64,000 nt of DNA from Maratus speciosus (Eukaryota > Arthropoda > Arachnida > Araneae > Salticidae). The stretch is taken from NCBI GenBank assembly GCA_963932465.1, contig OZ010796.1:76528974-76592973 (forward strand). Direction: 5' to 3'. Below the pieces are notes generated by a model. It was given only the letters and a program-made list of their open reading frames with translations. It ran no database searches and had not been told where the DNA came from. Below, piece after piece: positions 24,336 through 33,893 of the stretch (positions are counted from its first letter, which is position 1; every line of letters begins with the position of its first letter). The position numbers and the translations under genes were made by a program.

Positions 24336-24465
24336 TCAACCAGGGCACATAAAACCAGATTGTGCGGAATGGTTAAAAAAGAAAAATGAGTTCAATACAG
24401 TTAATCATTTAGGTAATGATGTTGATTTAGGGGATTGTTTTAAACCTTATCTAAAAAAGCTCTAA
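24331..24465 (+). CDS. gag: Gag C-terminal segment, rest of the zinc knuckle
   Basis: This frame is offset by one base from the main Gag frame. It carries CNQPGHIKPDC, the last three ligands of a CX2CX4HX4C nucleocapsid knuckle. The first cysteine codon (24321-24323) is in the upstream frame, so the T9 run splits the motif. A lysine-rich stretch and a short acidic tail follow to TAA at 24463-24465. It overlaps the start of the open pol frame (24444). It is part of Gag, not an independent gene. Confidence 0.8.
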   Translation, partial: CNQPGHIKPDCAEWLKKKNEFNTVNHLGNDVDLGDCFKPYLKKL

Positions 24466-27400
24466 TAAACGGGGTTGAAAGACACTATTTGAGGGACACG
24501 GGAGCAGGGATTGATCTATGCGATAGAAATTGGGTTAAAACAGAGGATTTTACTGGAGATATAACTTGGGTACGTCAACCTCTTGATAATGAATGTAAAT
24601 GTTTACCATTAGCATGGGTGACTATAAAAGGGGATTTTGGTTGCATCACCACTAAGGCGGCGATTAAACCATCGGAGTCGGAGCAAGGTTACTATCTCTT
24701 AGGTAATAAAACTGCGGAGCTTATTGAGCAAAATAAAGGAAGTGGTGTTCCTATAAATATGGTGGTTACCCGTAGTAAGACGAATTCTTTAAAAAAAGGA
24801 ATGGAGCAACGGGATGTTGATAAGGAAATGTCGTTTGTTGATCAGGCAAAGTTAGAAGAGCAACCAGGTAGTGTAGATAAAATTGGGGATTGCTCACAGA
24901 ACAAAGAAACGCAGGTAGTTCAAATGGATGAGAATAGACAGGATGAAAGTCAAATCGAAGATCTTATGTTATTACCGAAATGGGAGGTGAAAGATAATGT
25001 GGGATTGAATAAAATTACAGCGAAAGATTTCAGCTTAGCTCAGAAACAGTGCTTATCTTTAAAAACATTATGGGAAAAGGCAAATAATGTAGAAGAAAAG
25101 GAATTTAAAATAATGGGAAATAAATTAGTAAGAGTTTCACATTCAAATAGTGGGGATGAGAAATTACAATTATGTTTGCCATTAGAATTTAGAGAGAAAA
25201 TAATGAAGATGTGTCATGAGGAAGTTGCGGGACATTTAGGGGCAACTAAAACAAAAGATAGGGTAATTAAATGCTATTTTTGGCCAAATTGTTACAAGGA
25301 AATTGAGGCATTTGTAAGAACTTGCGATCTGTGTCAAAAGGTTGGTAAAAATAGAGATAAAAAGAAAGCTCCCTTGAAGCTCGTGCCGATAATTTCAGAA
25401 GTTTTCTCCAGGATAAATATTGATCGTGTAGGCCCTTTGAGTTTAAGCGAGAAAAATAATAGATACTTGATTACTTCAATTTGTGTTGCGTCAAAATATC
25501 CAGATGCGATTCCAGTAGAAGATTTAACTTCTCCGTCAATGATTGAGGGGCTAATACAAATATTTTCTAGGACTGGTTATCCAAAAGAGGTACAATGTGA
25601 TTTGGGTAGGTCATTTACAAGTGAGTTGGCATCGGAATTCTTTGATAGGTTTGGTATTAAGGTTGTACATAGTTCAGTTTGCCACCCAGAATCGAATAGC
25701 GTTGAACGGATGCATGGTAGTTTAAAAAAGGTTATAAAGACATTATGTTTGGAGGCAGGAAAAGATTGGGAAGCAGTCTTGCCAATGGCTTTATTTGCTT
25801 TGAGGACTGTAAGTCATGAAAGCACGGGATTTAGCCCTGCTGAGCTTGTACATGGTAAGAATTTACGAATGCCACATACTCTTGTATATGAAAATTGGAT
25901 GGAAAAGGAGACGGTAAATCAGAATGTAGTGGACTATATTTTGAACTTAAGTAATAGATTGAAACATTGTCAAGAATTAGCGTGTAAAAGAATGAAAGAG
26001 TGTCAGGAGAAACGAAAACAATGGTATGATAAGAATGCGGTGTATAGAAAATTTAATGTTGGAGACAAAGTGTTAGTTCTGGCTACTTCGAAACCAAATA
26101 AAATGGCGGTTAATTGGATAGGACCGGGAACTATTACTAGGGTAATATCTCAAACTAATTATACGATAGATATTCCGGAAAAGAGAAATAAGTCTACTAT
26201 TTATCATGTTAATTTAATTAAACCATATTATAGTAGACCTGAATTTGTAAATTTGTTGATTGATGAGGAGTGTGAGGAAATTGAGGATCAAGCAGAAATT
26301 CCTTATCCCATTGCGGATCCCACTCAATTAGACTTTTGGGAATTAGTAAAAGAAAGTAATTTGGAAAAACGTGTTTCTACAGAGCAAATAGGAGATTTCA
26401 GGACAATGATTGAGCGTCATATGAAAGTTTTTTCTACGGACCCTGGGAGTACCCCGTTAGTTAAAATGGACATTGTTTTAACGGATGATGTGCCGGTAAG
26501 ATCAAAACCATATCGTATGTCGCCGAGGCAATTAGAGATTATGCGTGAAGAGATTCGGAGGCTTTTAGATTTGGGTGTGATTGAGGTCGGGCAATCAGAT
26601 TATGCTTCGCCTATGATTTTAGTTGAGAGTGCGGGTAAAGACGCTCGCCCTTGTGTGGACTATAGGAAATTAAATGCAAAGACCAGAACTGAATTTTTCC
26701 CTTTGCCAAACATTGAAGAGGTTGTTGAGAAAGTGAGTACAGCGCCTTTTATTACTGTTATGGATCTGACGAAAGGTTATTTTCAGATTCCTCTCACGGA
26801 AGAAGCTCAGAGATATGCGGCTTTTGTAACACCATTTGGGACCTTTTTACCTAAAGTCATGATGTTTGGACTTTTAAATTCAGCATATTATTTTTGTAAA
26901 TTGATTGCCATAGTTTTATATGGGTTAGAGTCATTTGCGGTTCCGTATATCGATGATATAGCTATATTTTCTTTGACATGGGAACAGCATTTAAAAGATG
27001 TGGAAGCGGTTCTTAAGCGGTTAAAAGAAGCAAATCTAACGGTGAAACCATCCAAATGCCAATTCGCGCAAGATCACGTAAAATTTCTGGGACACGAAGT
27101 TGGGTCGGGAAAAAGGTCTCCTAGTGAAGCTAAATTGCAGGCTATTAAAGATTTTCCAATTCCGACGACGAAAACACAGCTAAGAGCATATCTGGGAATG
27201 GTAGGGTATTACGCGAGGTACATAAAGAATTATGCTACCATAGCAGTGCCGTTAACAGATGCTTTAAAAGGGAAAATAAAAAAAGAAAAAATCATATGGG
27301 ACGAGGAGTGTAATAATGCATTTGAAGAATTAAAGTTAAAATTAATGAAAAGTCCTGTGTTATATGCGCCTGATTTTAAGCAGAAATTCATTGTGCAAAC

Positions 27401-27752
27401 AGATGCGAGTTTGTATGGGGCAGGAATTGTTTTATCTCAAATTATTGCAGGTGAAGAGCATCCAATTTTGTATCTTAGCAAAAAATTTTCTCGTGCGGAG
27501 CAAAATTATAGCACGATAGAAAGAGAATTAGCGGCTATAGTATATGGATTAAAAAAGTTAAATTATTATTTGGATGGGCAAAAATTTGAAATACAAACCG
27601 ATCATAATCCATTAGTGTACTTAAAGAAAATGGTTGGTACAAACTCTCGTTTGACACGTTGGGCTCTATTTTTGCAGCCATTAAATTTTGAAATTACACA
27701 TAAGCCAGGAAAATTACATGGAAATGCAGATGGTCTAAGTAGGAAGATTTAA
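24444..27752 (+). CDS. pol: Pol: protease, integrase, RT, RNase H (Gmr1 order)
   Basis: The frame opens at 24444 without its own ATG near the start and is probably reached by frameshifting from Gag. The protease motif DTGA is at 24495-24506. The integrase zinc domain has H (25215), H (25233), C (25323) and C (25332), giving H-x5-H-x29-C-x2-C. The catalytic core has D at 25422, D at 25599 and E at 25704; 34 residues separate the last two, one fewer than the usual 35. A GPY/F-like segment (NWIGPGTITRV, then YHVNLIKPYY) lies near 26110-26230. RT follows from about 26454, with the active site YIDD at 26946-26957. RNase H starts at about 27390, with D at 27402 and a TDHNPL motif near 27597. Translation ends at TAA 27750-27752. 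No internal stop is present over 1,100 codons. Integrase before RT is the hallmark of the Gmr1-like group. Confidence 0.93.
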   Translation, partial: TLSKKALINGVERHYLRDTGAGIDLCDRNWVKTEDFTGDITWVRQPLDNECKCLPLAWVTIKGDFGCITTKAAIKPSESEQGYYLLGNKTAELIEQNKGSGVPINMVVTRSKTNSLKKGMEQRDVDKEMSFVDQAKLEEQPGSVDKIGDCSQNKETQVVQMDENRQDESQIEDLMLLPKWEVKDNVGLNKITAKDFSLAQKQCLSLKTLWEKANNVEEKEFKIMGNKLVRVSHSNSGDEKLQLCLPLEFREKIMKMCHEEVAGHLGATKTKDRVIKCYFWPNCYKEIEAFVRTCDLCQKVGKNRDKKKAPLKLVPIISEVFSRINIDRVGPLSLSEKNNRYLITSICVASKYPDAIPVEDLTSPSMIEGLIQIFSRTGYPKEVQCDLGRSFTSELASEFFDRFGIKVVHSSVCHPESNSVERMHGSLKKVIKTLCLEAGKDWEAVLPMALFALRTVSHESTGFSPAELVHGKNLRMPHTLVYENWMEKETVNQNVVDYILNLSNRLKHCQELACKRMKECQEKRKQWYDKNAVYRKFNVGDKVLVLATSKPNKMAVNWIGPGTITRVISQTNYTIDIPEKRNKSTIYHVNLIKPYYSRPEFVNLLIDEECEEIEDQAEIPYPIADPTQLDFWELVKESNLEKRVSTEQIGDFRTMIERHMKVFSTDPGSTPLVKMDIVLTDDVPVRSKPYRMSPRQLEIMREEIRRLLDLGVIEVGQSDYASPMILVESAGKDARPCVDYRKLNAKTRTEFFPLPNIEEVVEKVSTAPFITVMDLTKGYFQIPLTEEAQRYAAFVTPFGTFLPKVMMFGLLNSAYYFCKLIAIVLYGLESFAVPYIDDIAIFSLTWEQHLKDVEAVLKRLKEANLTVKPSKCQFAQDHVKFLGHEVGSGKRSPSEAKLQAIKDFPIPTTKTQLRAYLGMVGYYARYIKNYATIAVPLTDALKGKIKKEKIIWDEECNNAFEELKLKLMKSPVLYAPDFKQKFIVQTDASLYGAGIVLSQIIAGEEHPILYLSKKFSRAEQNYSTIERELAAIVYGLKKLNYYLDGQKFEIQTDHNPLVYLKKMVGTNSRLTRWALFLQPLNFEITHKPGKLHGNADGLSRKI
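24453..24459 (+). promoter_or_regulatory. candidate -1 ribosomal frameshift heptamer A_AAA_AAG
   Basis: In the C-terminal Gag frame the codons read CTA AAA AAG CTC TAA. The heptamer A AAA AAG fits X_XXY_YYZ in phase. The pol frame opens just before it (previous stop TAA at 24441-24443), and a -1 shift here leads directly into the protease about 12 codons upstream of DTGA. The gag stop at 24463 lies two codons beyond. I did not identify a downstream stem or pseudoknot by eye. Confidence 0.6.
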
Positions 27753-28202
27753 AATCAGAGTTAGATTTTCTGTTTGGAATTTAGTGTTCAAAATTTTAAT
27801 ACTTGTAATTAGGGCGTTTTATTAAGATATTGTGCTGTATGTAAAAATTTAGTTACCTAGATTGTGTTGTAGTGTTTTTTTTTTTTTTGAGTTAGTATTA
27901 CATTCAAATATTTTAAATTTAAATTAATTGTTCTAGCATCAAAAATGTATATTATTTTTATTCTTTTGATTGATTATGTGTAAGGAAAATTCTAAAAATT
28001 TCATATTTTGGTATGTCCTTTGAAACTGAGAGTGGGTATTCTTGAATTTAAGTAGAACTTTCATAATTGGGTCAAAAGTCTAAATGATATTTTATTGCTG
28101 ATTTAATGGTGTGCTTGACCTCTCGGGAAATCTATTAAAAGGGCTTATTATGTGAATTCATGCCAAATATTTCCTGTGGAAATCTCTTTTGGGGGGAGGT
28201 GT
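27753..28202 (+). other. 3' untranslated tail of the retrotransposon
   Basis: AT-rich DNA with a T11 run near 27878 and no env-like frame. It ends in the polypurine tract at 28191-28199. Confidence 0.7.
28191..28199 (+). promoter_or_regulatory. polypurine tract
   Basis: GGGGGGAGG sits three bases upstream of the 3' LTR start (28203) and is the expected primer for plus-strand DNA synthesis. The short gap resembles the bases that integrase trims from the linear copy. Confidence 0.75.
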
Positions 28203-28720
28203 TGTGATATCGTACCTTCGCCACACATTTTCGACGGGGAAAGCAACAGGCATTTCCGAGGAGGACAATGGTCTTTTGTGTAAAGGCATGCAGGGGAAAT
28301 TCCTGGCATACTTCTGCCCTTGGGATCTGCTCAACAGGGTATTTCAACTTTTCCAAGAAATAAGGGTGGCTGGACAATGTGTGGGAATTCGTCCCTAAAG
28401 TGAAAGTAAAAAGAGACTCATGCAGAAGCTAGTGTGGAGGCTGAGAGTAGACTGGGTGACACTGATGAAGTGAGGTGTTTTTTTTAACAACGGAAGAGAT
28501 GCGAGTAAAAATCGTTTTTACTCAGGTTGGCTATGAGAAGTATAGAAATGTTAATAAAAAGTGAGAGTGTCTACCTATGAATGGTAAAGCTTGTTATTAC
28601 ATTTTTCAAATCTATTTTAGTTGTTCTAATAAAGAACTTTGGTAAGAAACATGTATTATTTTTCAACGATCATCTCACAAGAGCTTAGTGAACCAAAAAG
28701 CTCTGGCCCACTACATCACA
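28203..28720 (+). repeat. 3' LTR
   Basis: 518 bp, identical to the 5' LTR except C at 28370 (T at 21849). Its AATAAA at 28628-28633 should direct polyadenylation. Confidence 0.95.
28628..28633 (+). terminator. poly(A) signal in the 3' LTR
   Basis: AATAAA within TCTAATAAAGAAC. The same hexamer in the 5' LTR is at 22107-22112. Placement in the LTR is usual for retrotransposon 3' end formation. Confidence 0.6.
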
Positions 28721-28977
28721 GAACCATGTAGTTTTTTCATTTAAGACAAGATTCCATTATAGACAGATTTCATTTTTAGCTGTAGCATTACCAATTATTA
28801 CAATTGAGGCACATTAATGTTCTAGTGATATGAGTCACATTTTTTAGGAACTAAAAAACCAGGATTCACTGTAGGCATAACAATGAACTCCAGTATTGTA
28901 AAATATCTTCCTGTACTATCTACACCAGTTTTGTGGAATTATCACTTATACCCCTTTTCTTATTTATAGATTGATAT
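28721..28977. other. flank with pogo-like remnant
   Basis: The right copy of the GAAC duplication is followed by phrases such as AGACAAGATTCCATTATAGACAG, which recur in diverged form at 360-550 and 62840-63210. Probably an old pogo/Tigger-like fragment. Confidence 0.35.
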
Positions 28978-29419
28978 CAGGGCCGAAACTAGCCTTTTTT
29001 GCACCCGGGGCAAGCATGGATTTTGGCGCCCCCCCCCCCCCCCCCTCTTTCACAAAGTATATTTGCAAAGAGAATTTTACTAATTTTCTAACAGCCGACT
29101 TATTTAAAAATTTAAAATATGTAATCTTAAAATATGTAATACTGAACTATGTAATCTACAATGGCGGATCCAAGGGGGGAGGTCACGGGGGTTATGACTC
29201 CCCTCTGAACACCCAACAAAAATATTCTACAGATCATTTTAAAAATGAAATATACAGTTAGAGTTCCGATTATCCGAGTTTCCGCTTTCACAGAGTTATT
29301 TTCCAGTCCATCAGAAGAAAATGATCCATTCCAAAGGTATAATCCTTCACTTGGCGCCCCTTCGTTCTGGCGCCCGGGGTACATGCCCCCTCTGCCCCCC
29401 CCCCCTAGTTTCGGCCCTG
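28978..29419. mobile_element. hAT-type non-autonomous element with exact 8-bp duplication
   Basis: Termini CAGGGCCGAAACTAG and CTAGTTTCGGCCCTG are perfect inverses over 15 bases. The octamer ATTGATAT flanks both sides (28970-28977 and 29420-29427). Just inside lie GGCGCC words and C-runs. A separate repeat phrase (ATGGCGGATCCAAGG) at 29161 may mark an insertion within it. This is the best-preserved copy of the family in the window. No transposase. Confidence 0.88.
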
Positions 29420-29427
29420 ATTGATAT

Positions 29428-30450
29428 GCCTAGGTCTGGTCTAGCTACATTCCTGAACGCCTGAACATAATGCTAATTTTCGAATTTATGTGACTTAAAA
29501 CAACAACAAAACTATCAAGCTTTTACTTTTTACTTTGGGAATTTTCGACCGCTTGGTTTTTATTGTCCCAGTCAGTCGTCTGACCTCGGACCCTCTAACG
29601 CCATATACGGGATATGCATGTAAAAAAACAATTATAAGAAAATGAATGGGGTTATTCATTTGATTTTTGATTTTTCGGCTAGAAAATATTTTTTTCACAA
29701 ATTTCACACGCACATATATATATTGTATAAAACGGCAAACCAAATTTTCATCTGGCACCCCCCCCCCCTTCGCGTGGCGCCCAAAGCACATGCCCCCTCA
29801 TCCCCCCCCCCCTTAGTTTTGGTCCTCCTTCTCGTTTGTTTTTATTGAGCCGTCCAGTCATCCGACATCGCCCATAGCAAGACGAGAAAAAAGAAAGCGC
29901 TGCTCAGGGAGAGAGATAAAAAAATAGAACGGCTTTCATGGAATCTTTTCATCAGAAAAAACAGAATCAAACAAAATCTTCATTTGACGCCCCCTTCGCC
30001 TTTCGTTCTGGCGTCCGGGGCAGATGTCCCCTCTGTACCACTCTAGGGAAATCGGTTAGCGTTTGGAAATTATCGGTGAGGGGTAGTTTCACACAGAAGA
30101 GAAGAGTAGAGACTGACCTTGGAAAATGTTAGTGATTTTCCTACACAGGAAGTGATTTATATGATAACACCCTAAGAGAACAGCTCTTTTTTCTAATTCG
30201 TTTGCAGTCTTCTATTATAGATGAATCTTTTTATATATTTGTGAATTTTAATGCATTTGGTTCGGTTTTCCCTTTGGATTTTCCGGCTGTGAGACATTTT
30301 TATGCAAATTCGATACATATACATTTTTGTATGTAAAAACAAAAAAAAAAAATCTTCATTTGGCGCCCACTATGCTTTCTGTTCTGGCGCCCAGGGTGCA
30401 GAAAGTTGGGGGAGGGGGGACCGTGCCCCCCCCCCCCCCCGACGCTACGC
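29428..30450. repeat. cluster of GGCGCC-family fragments
   Basis: At least three partial copies: 29742-29823 (CATCTGGCACCC ... CATGCCCCCTCATCC ... TTAGTTTTGGTCC), 29968-30048 (AAATCTTCATTTGACGCC ... TTCTGGCGTCCGGGGC) and 30350-30400 (AATCTTCATTTGGCGCC ... TTCTGGCGCCCAGGG). Complete ends could not be paired. A C-run and GACGCTACGCCTATGG at 30440-30455 resemble the CTACGCCACTG terminus of the other hAT-type family. Confidence 0.6.
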
Positions 30451-30577
30451 CTATGGTCAATACATAAACATATCAACAGGATAAAGTGCAATATTTAGGG
30501 GGGGCCTAAAAACGAGCCCCAAAGTTGACCCATTATTGACTCTTTAGTATATAATCGGATAAATTACACTCAATTGC

Positions 30578-30665
30578 GAGAGCCTCGATAGTACAGTTGG
30601 CAGCGCGCCAGTCTTTTAATTTTCTCTGTCTGTGATCTCTGCGGGTTCTATACTCCGATGGGGTA
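30578..30665 (+). pseudogene. tRNA-Lys-like sequence (SINE head or pseudogene)
   Basis: Contains an A-box-like TAGTACAGTTGG (30589-30600), a TCTTTTAATT anticodon-loop-like stretch placing TTT at the anticodon, and a B-box-like GGTTCTATACTC (30644-30655). The anticodon arm does not pair well and the variable region is too long for a working tRNA. A tRNA-derived SINE head or decayed tRNA gene is likely. Confidence 0.45.
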
Positions 30666-30669
30666 CTTT

Positions 30670-31221
30670 TTTTTTTTCAAGGCAAAATAATGATCAGTTA
30701 TTGTCGAACCATAATTAAAAATATATATCTAATTATTTAAATGTAAGACAAATATTCATAAAAACATGCTTCTGCACGTACACACACACACACACATATA
30801 TGCTTATTTATTTACAGAGAGACTTCAGTTTTATGGATATAATGAGGGGAAAAAGTAAAAAAACTGGATTATTCAGTCGACAAAATTTAATTTTATTCAC
30901 ATTTATTTATAGACTTTTCTATGAATAAATCCCTGTTGTTCTCAGCGAAGTAAATTAAAATACGCTACATAAAATTAAAATATGCTATTTTACTTTATCT
31001 TGTTAATTTAAAGGTTATAATTTTTCAATTTTTTTTCCTTTTTTAATTTTTAAAACATAATTATTTTTTTATCATGGGATCTCATGTTTGGAATTAGAAC
31101 AACTGTTTTCTGTTAAGAATCTTTTCAGGCACATTTTATTACCTACATTTGCAGGTGGTTTTTAAGCAAAACAAGCACACTATAGAAAATAAACAGGGTG
31201 GGTTTTGAATGTTTACTCTTC
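30670..31221. other. AT-rich spacer
   Basis: Includes a CA microsatellite (ACACACACACACAC at about 30781). No gene. Confidence 0.4.
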
Positions 31222-31364
31222 TTAGACAAATGTCAGACGAACGACTTTTTGAGCGCTTGTGGTTTCAACAAGAAAAATAAACACCTGCGCGATCGCAGTC
31301 ACACGAGCGTTTTACGTATACCGTTCCCGCCACATAGAGCAGACGACATTATTATTTCAGTTCG

Positions 31365-31691
31365 ATGCCTTCAATAAGCAAAATGGATATTATACAGGAA
31401 ATTAATGATTCTGTAATTTTATATGAATTATTCAAAAAATTAGAAAAAATAAGTATACACAGGAGGTATTGGGTTCATCCAATAATAAGTGACAGATTAA
31501 TTACCGGTCATTTTTATGTAAAACACCCAAAATTGGAGCAATTTCCCGAGAAATTCTTCAATTATTACCGGATGTCAAAACCTTCTTTTGAAGAGTTATT
31601 ATGGAAATTGACTCCAAGTCTGGTCAAACAAAATACTAATATGAGGTCATCTATTCCTCCAGAAGAAATGCTTGCACTAACACTGAGGTAA
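31365..31691 (+). pseudogene. Harbinger transposase, N-terminal exon only
   Basis: About 108 codons starting at ATG 31365; a second ATG lies at 31383. The pattern RRYWVHP, then GHFYVKHPKLEQ-FPEKFFNYYRM, FEELLWKLTP and SIPPEEMLALTLR matches the N-terminal region of HARBI1/ALP1-like nucleases. The frame ends in ACTGAG|GTAAGTT (intron start at 31688), a good splice donor, so this is probably exon 1. The downstream 1.4 kb has no frame resembling the DDE core. Family assignment comes from recalled motifs. Confidence 0.72.
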
Positions 31692-31896
31692 GTTATGCAG
31701 CACCACCTTTTTTTTCATTGTTATTATATGTTTTGACGAATTTGACGAAACGGCCAGAGGCTAATTCATCTCACCAATTTCTCTTCTTTTTATTTTCTTT
31801 GCTTATCTAATTTATATGAAAAATTATAATATTCCAAGTCCACACAAAAAATTTTAAAATGTCATTTAAAGAAATATAATTTAAGCAATAACACCG

Positions 31897-31933
<37 letters not shown>

Positions 31934-33094
31934 CTGCGAAGCGTTTATAAAACTCCATTTATACTAATATGCTAAAGTAGAAAAGTGTTTTTAGTTTTTA
32001 ATGTTTAAATTAAATATGCTGACTTGACAGAGAATGGGACGGCAGGCTTCGAAAAAAGAGGGTATGTTAACTCATCGTAGACTAGACCTAGAACAACGAA
32101 ACGAAAAATATAAATTATTTCTCCAAAAAATATCAATATACGTAGCCATTAAAAAATACGTAAATGTATTTTTAATAAAATGTTTTCAGTTTAAAATAAA
32201 CTAACTTTTTAACCAAAAATTTCGCTAATTTTTATTTTATACTTAAAGTTAACAGAAAGGAGAGATATCAATATTTCGGGGAGTTCTCTACAGCTCTCTA
32301 CAGATAGCTTCAAAATTTACCTTTCATTTCGACGCCAATTACCAACTGATAAAATGTGATTTTTGTGTGTGTAAAGAGTTCTTTATGCCAAAAAAAAAAT
32401 CAAATTCAAAATTTTGACCCAATCAAAGTGATGTTGCCTTTACGAAGGTTTGAATCGCAGCAGATGGCATTTGCTTCAAAAATATAAAAGAACTTAGCTT
32501 TTCTGTTAACGAGGTTTCTACAAAATATTTATTTTAAAAAATTGCATTACTACATTTAGCGTAAAATAGTACGCTTAAAGGTTTACAGTGACACAATTTT
32601 CTGCTGAACTGTAAAAAAACTTAAAATTTGTCCAAGGTCTAACCCAGATAGTTTATTTTAACGCAGTCCGGCCAAGCGCAAGAAAAAATCCTAAGCAAAT
32701 AGCAAGACACAATTTTTACAAAAATGTCGATTCTTTTTAAACCATCATTTTCCTACAATTAAAAGTCTTTTTAAAGAATATTATATACCATAAATTTTAA
32801 CTTTTACGCTTTTTCCATACCTCTATTTTTGATCAGGAAAATTATATTTATTAAATATTAAATTTTCGATGATTAAATAAGGCAAATTTATTTGTTAAAA
32901 AATAGTGGTGAGAAAAACTCGTAAAATTTAGCTGGTATGGTAATACATAATTATGCAAAATTATATGCTTGTAGTAAATGGAACCGGTACCGCGATATGA
33001 TCACAGACGCTCAGTGGTCACATCTGCGTTTTGCTGTCCGCTTTTCCATAACAGATTTTTAAAAGTTTGTCTAACTTAACAATGATTTTAATTT
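31692..33094. other. Harbinger interior without coding core
   Basis: AT-rich, with a T tract of about 30 bases at 31900-31930. No frame with transposase motifs. This is where the remaining exons would be expected. Confidence 0.5.
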
Positions 33095-33516
33095 CAGAGG
33101 TCGATTCAGGCAAAATTTGGGGTCTATTTAGAGCCCTTACACATAAACCCATTTAATAAAACAGGCCCCTTCTCAAAAATCCAAATATTAAAACAGACCC
33201 TTTCACGAAATTCTATTCTATAAAAACATAGTAATTATTATTTATTTTAATATTGTTAGGTTTAAAAATCTGTAATTTGCAAAGAAAAATAGTTCCCCAT
33301 AAGGAAAACTTTAGCAGAAGTACTTAAAGAAATTATTATTTAAAAATGCTTATTTCGAAGTCCAGTAACTGGATTTAATGTTCCGTTACAAATTTTTACT
33401 TTTTACAAACACAAAATAAATTTCACAAAAATATAATAAATGTCACAAAAATACTTTTTACCTTTTCGCAAAATGTCTCCCCCCCCCACGCAAAAAAACA
33501 CCTGCTTCGACCCCTG
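33095..33516. mobile_element. hAT-type insertion inside the Harbinger element
   Basis: Begins CAGAGGTCGATTCAGGC and ends GCTTCGACCCCTG; the ends are inverse over CAGRGGTCGA and similar beyond. The flanking octamers TTTAATTT and GATTTAGT do not match, so the call rests on the ends alone. Its text (ACAGACCCTTTCACGAAA) resembles the repeat at 12660-12840. Confidence 0.5.
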
Positions 33517-33701
33517 GATTTAGTTCTCAAGCAACATAACTAATACAACATAGTGTTATTATTATTATTATTATTTGATAAAGATTACATTCAGTTTTTC
33601 CTTATAATACTTTACTGTTTTAATACTTTTCTTATAAAACGTAAATTCTAACATTCAAATACTTTAAAATGAATTTTTTTGTTTATATGAAACAAAATTA
33701 A

Positions 33702-33893
33702 TTAAAATAATTTATCGATAACTTCCTGATCTTCTTCAGATTTTTCTGAAAAATTTTTATCAAGGATTCCACACACTTCAAACCAACTTGTTATTTTTTT
33801 ATTTTTATCTTTATATAATTCCCACGATGTATCCCACAAAACAGGACGCTCTTGTACTTCAAAAATTAGTTGCTCAACGTATAAAAAATCCAT
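33702..33893 (-). CDS. MADF-domain protein of the Harbinger element
   Basis: From the ATG at 33891-33893 the frame encodes 63 residues: MDFLYVEQLIFEVQERPVLW, a charged YKDKNKK loop, then ITSWFEVCGIL. The tryptophan spacing and the 'RPVLW ... YKDKNKK ... SWFEV' layout fit a MADF (Myb/SANT-like) DNA-binding domain. Many Harbinger elements carry such a second gene, whose product helps the transposase reach DNA. It converges on the transposase exon. A complete MADF domain is about 80-90 residues, so this frame stops early or continues through a splice I cannot place. An upstream extension in frame to 33959 lacks domain character. Confidence 0.65.
   Translation of the reverse strand: MDFLYVEQLIFEVQERPVLWDTSWELYKDKNKKITSWFEVCGILDKNFSEKSEEDQEVIDKLF

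Larger units (their letters stand above)
21682..28720 (+). mobile_element. Gmr1-like Ty3/gypsy LTR retrotransposon, 7,039 bp
   Basis: The element consists of a 518-bp LTR, a long leader (22200-23279), gag, pol, a 450-bp tail with a polypurine tract, and a 518-bp LTR. The duplication GAAC flanks it at 21678-21681 and 28721-28724. LTRs start TG and end CA. Pol order is protease, integrase, RT, RNase H, so integrase precedes RT. This order is known for Gmr1 of cod and its relatives, which form a branch of Ty3/gypsy by RT sequence while having a copia-like layout. Gag contains a SCAN-like region, which agrees with the published origin of vertebrate SCAN domains from Gmr1-like Gag. No env-like frame is present. 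Only one base differs between the LTRs (T at 21849, C at 28370), so the insertion is recent. A single-base break in gag suggests this copy may not be functional as assembled. Confidence 0.93.

Noticed and set aside
27753..28202. Possible env gene after pol
   Set aside because: Only 450 bp, no open frame of useful length and no signal peptide or membrane segment.
30578..30665. Functional tRNA-Lys gene
   Set aside because: A- and B-box-like sequences exist, but the anticodon stem does not pair and the variable region is too long.
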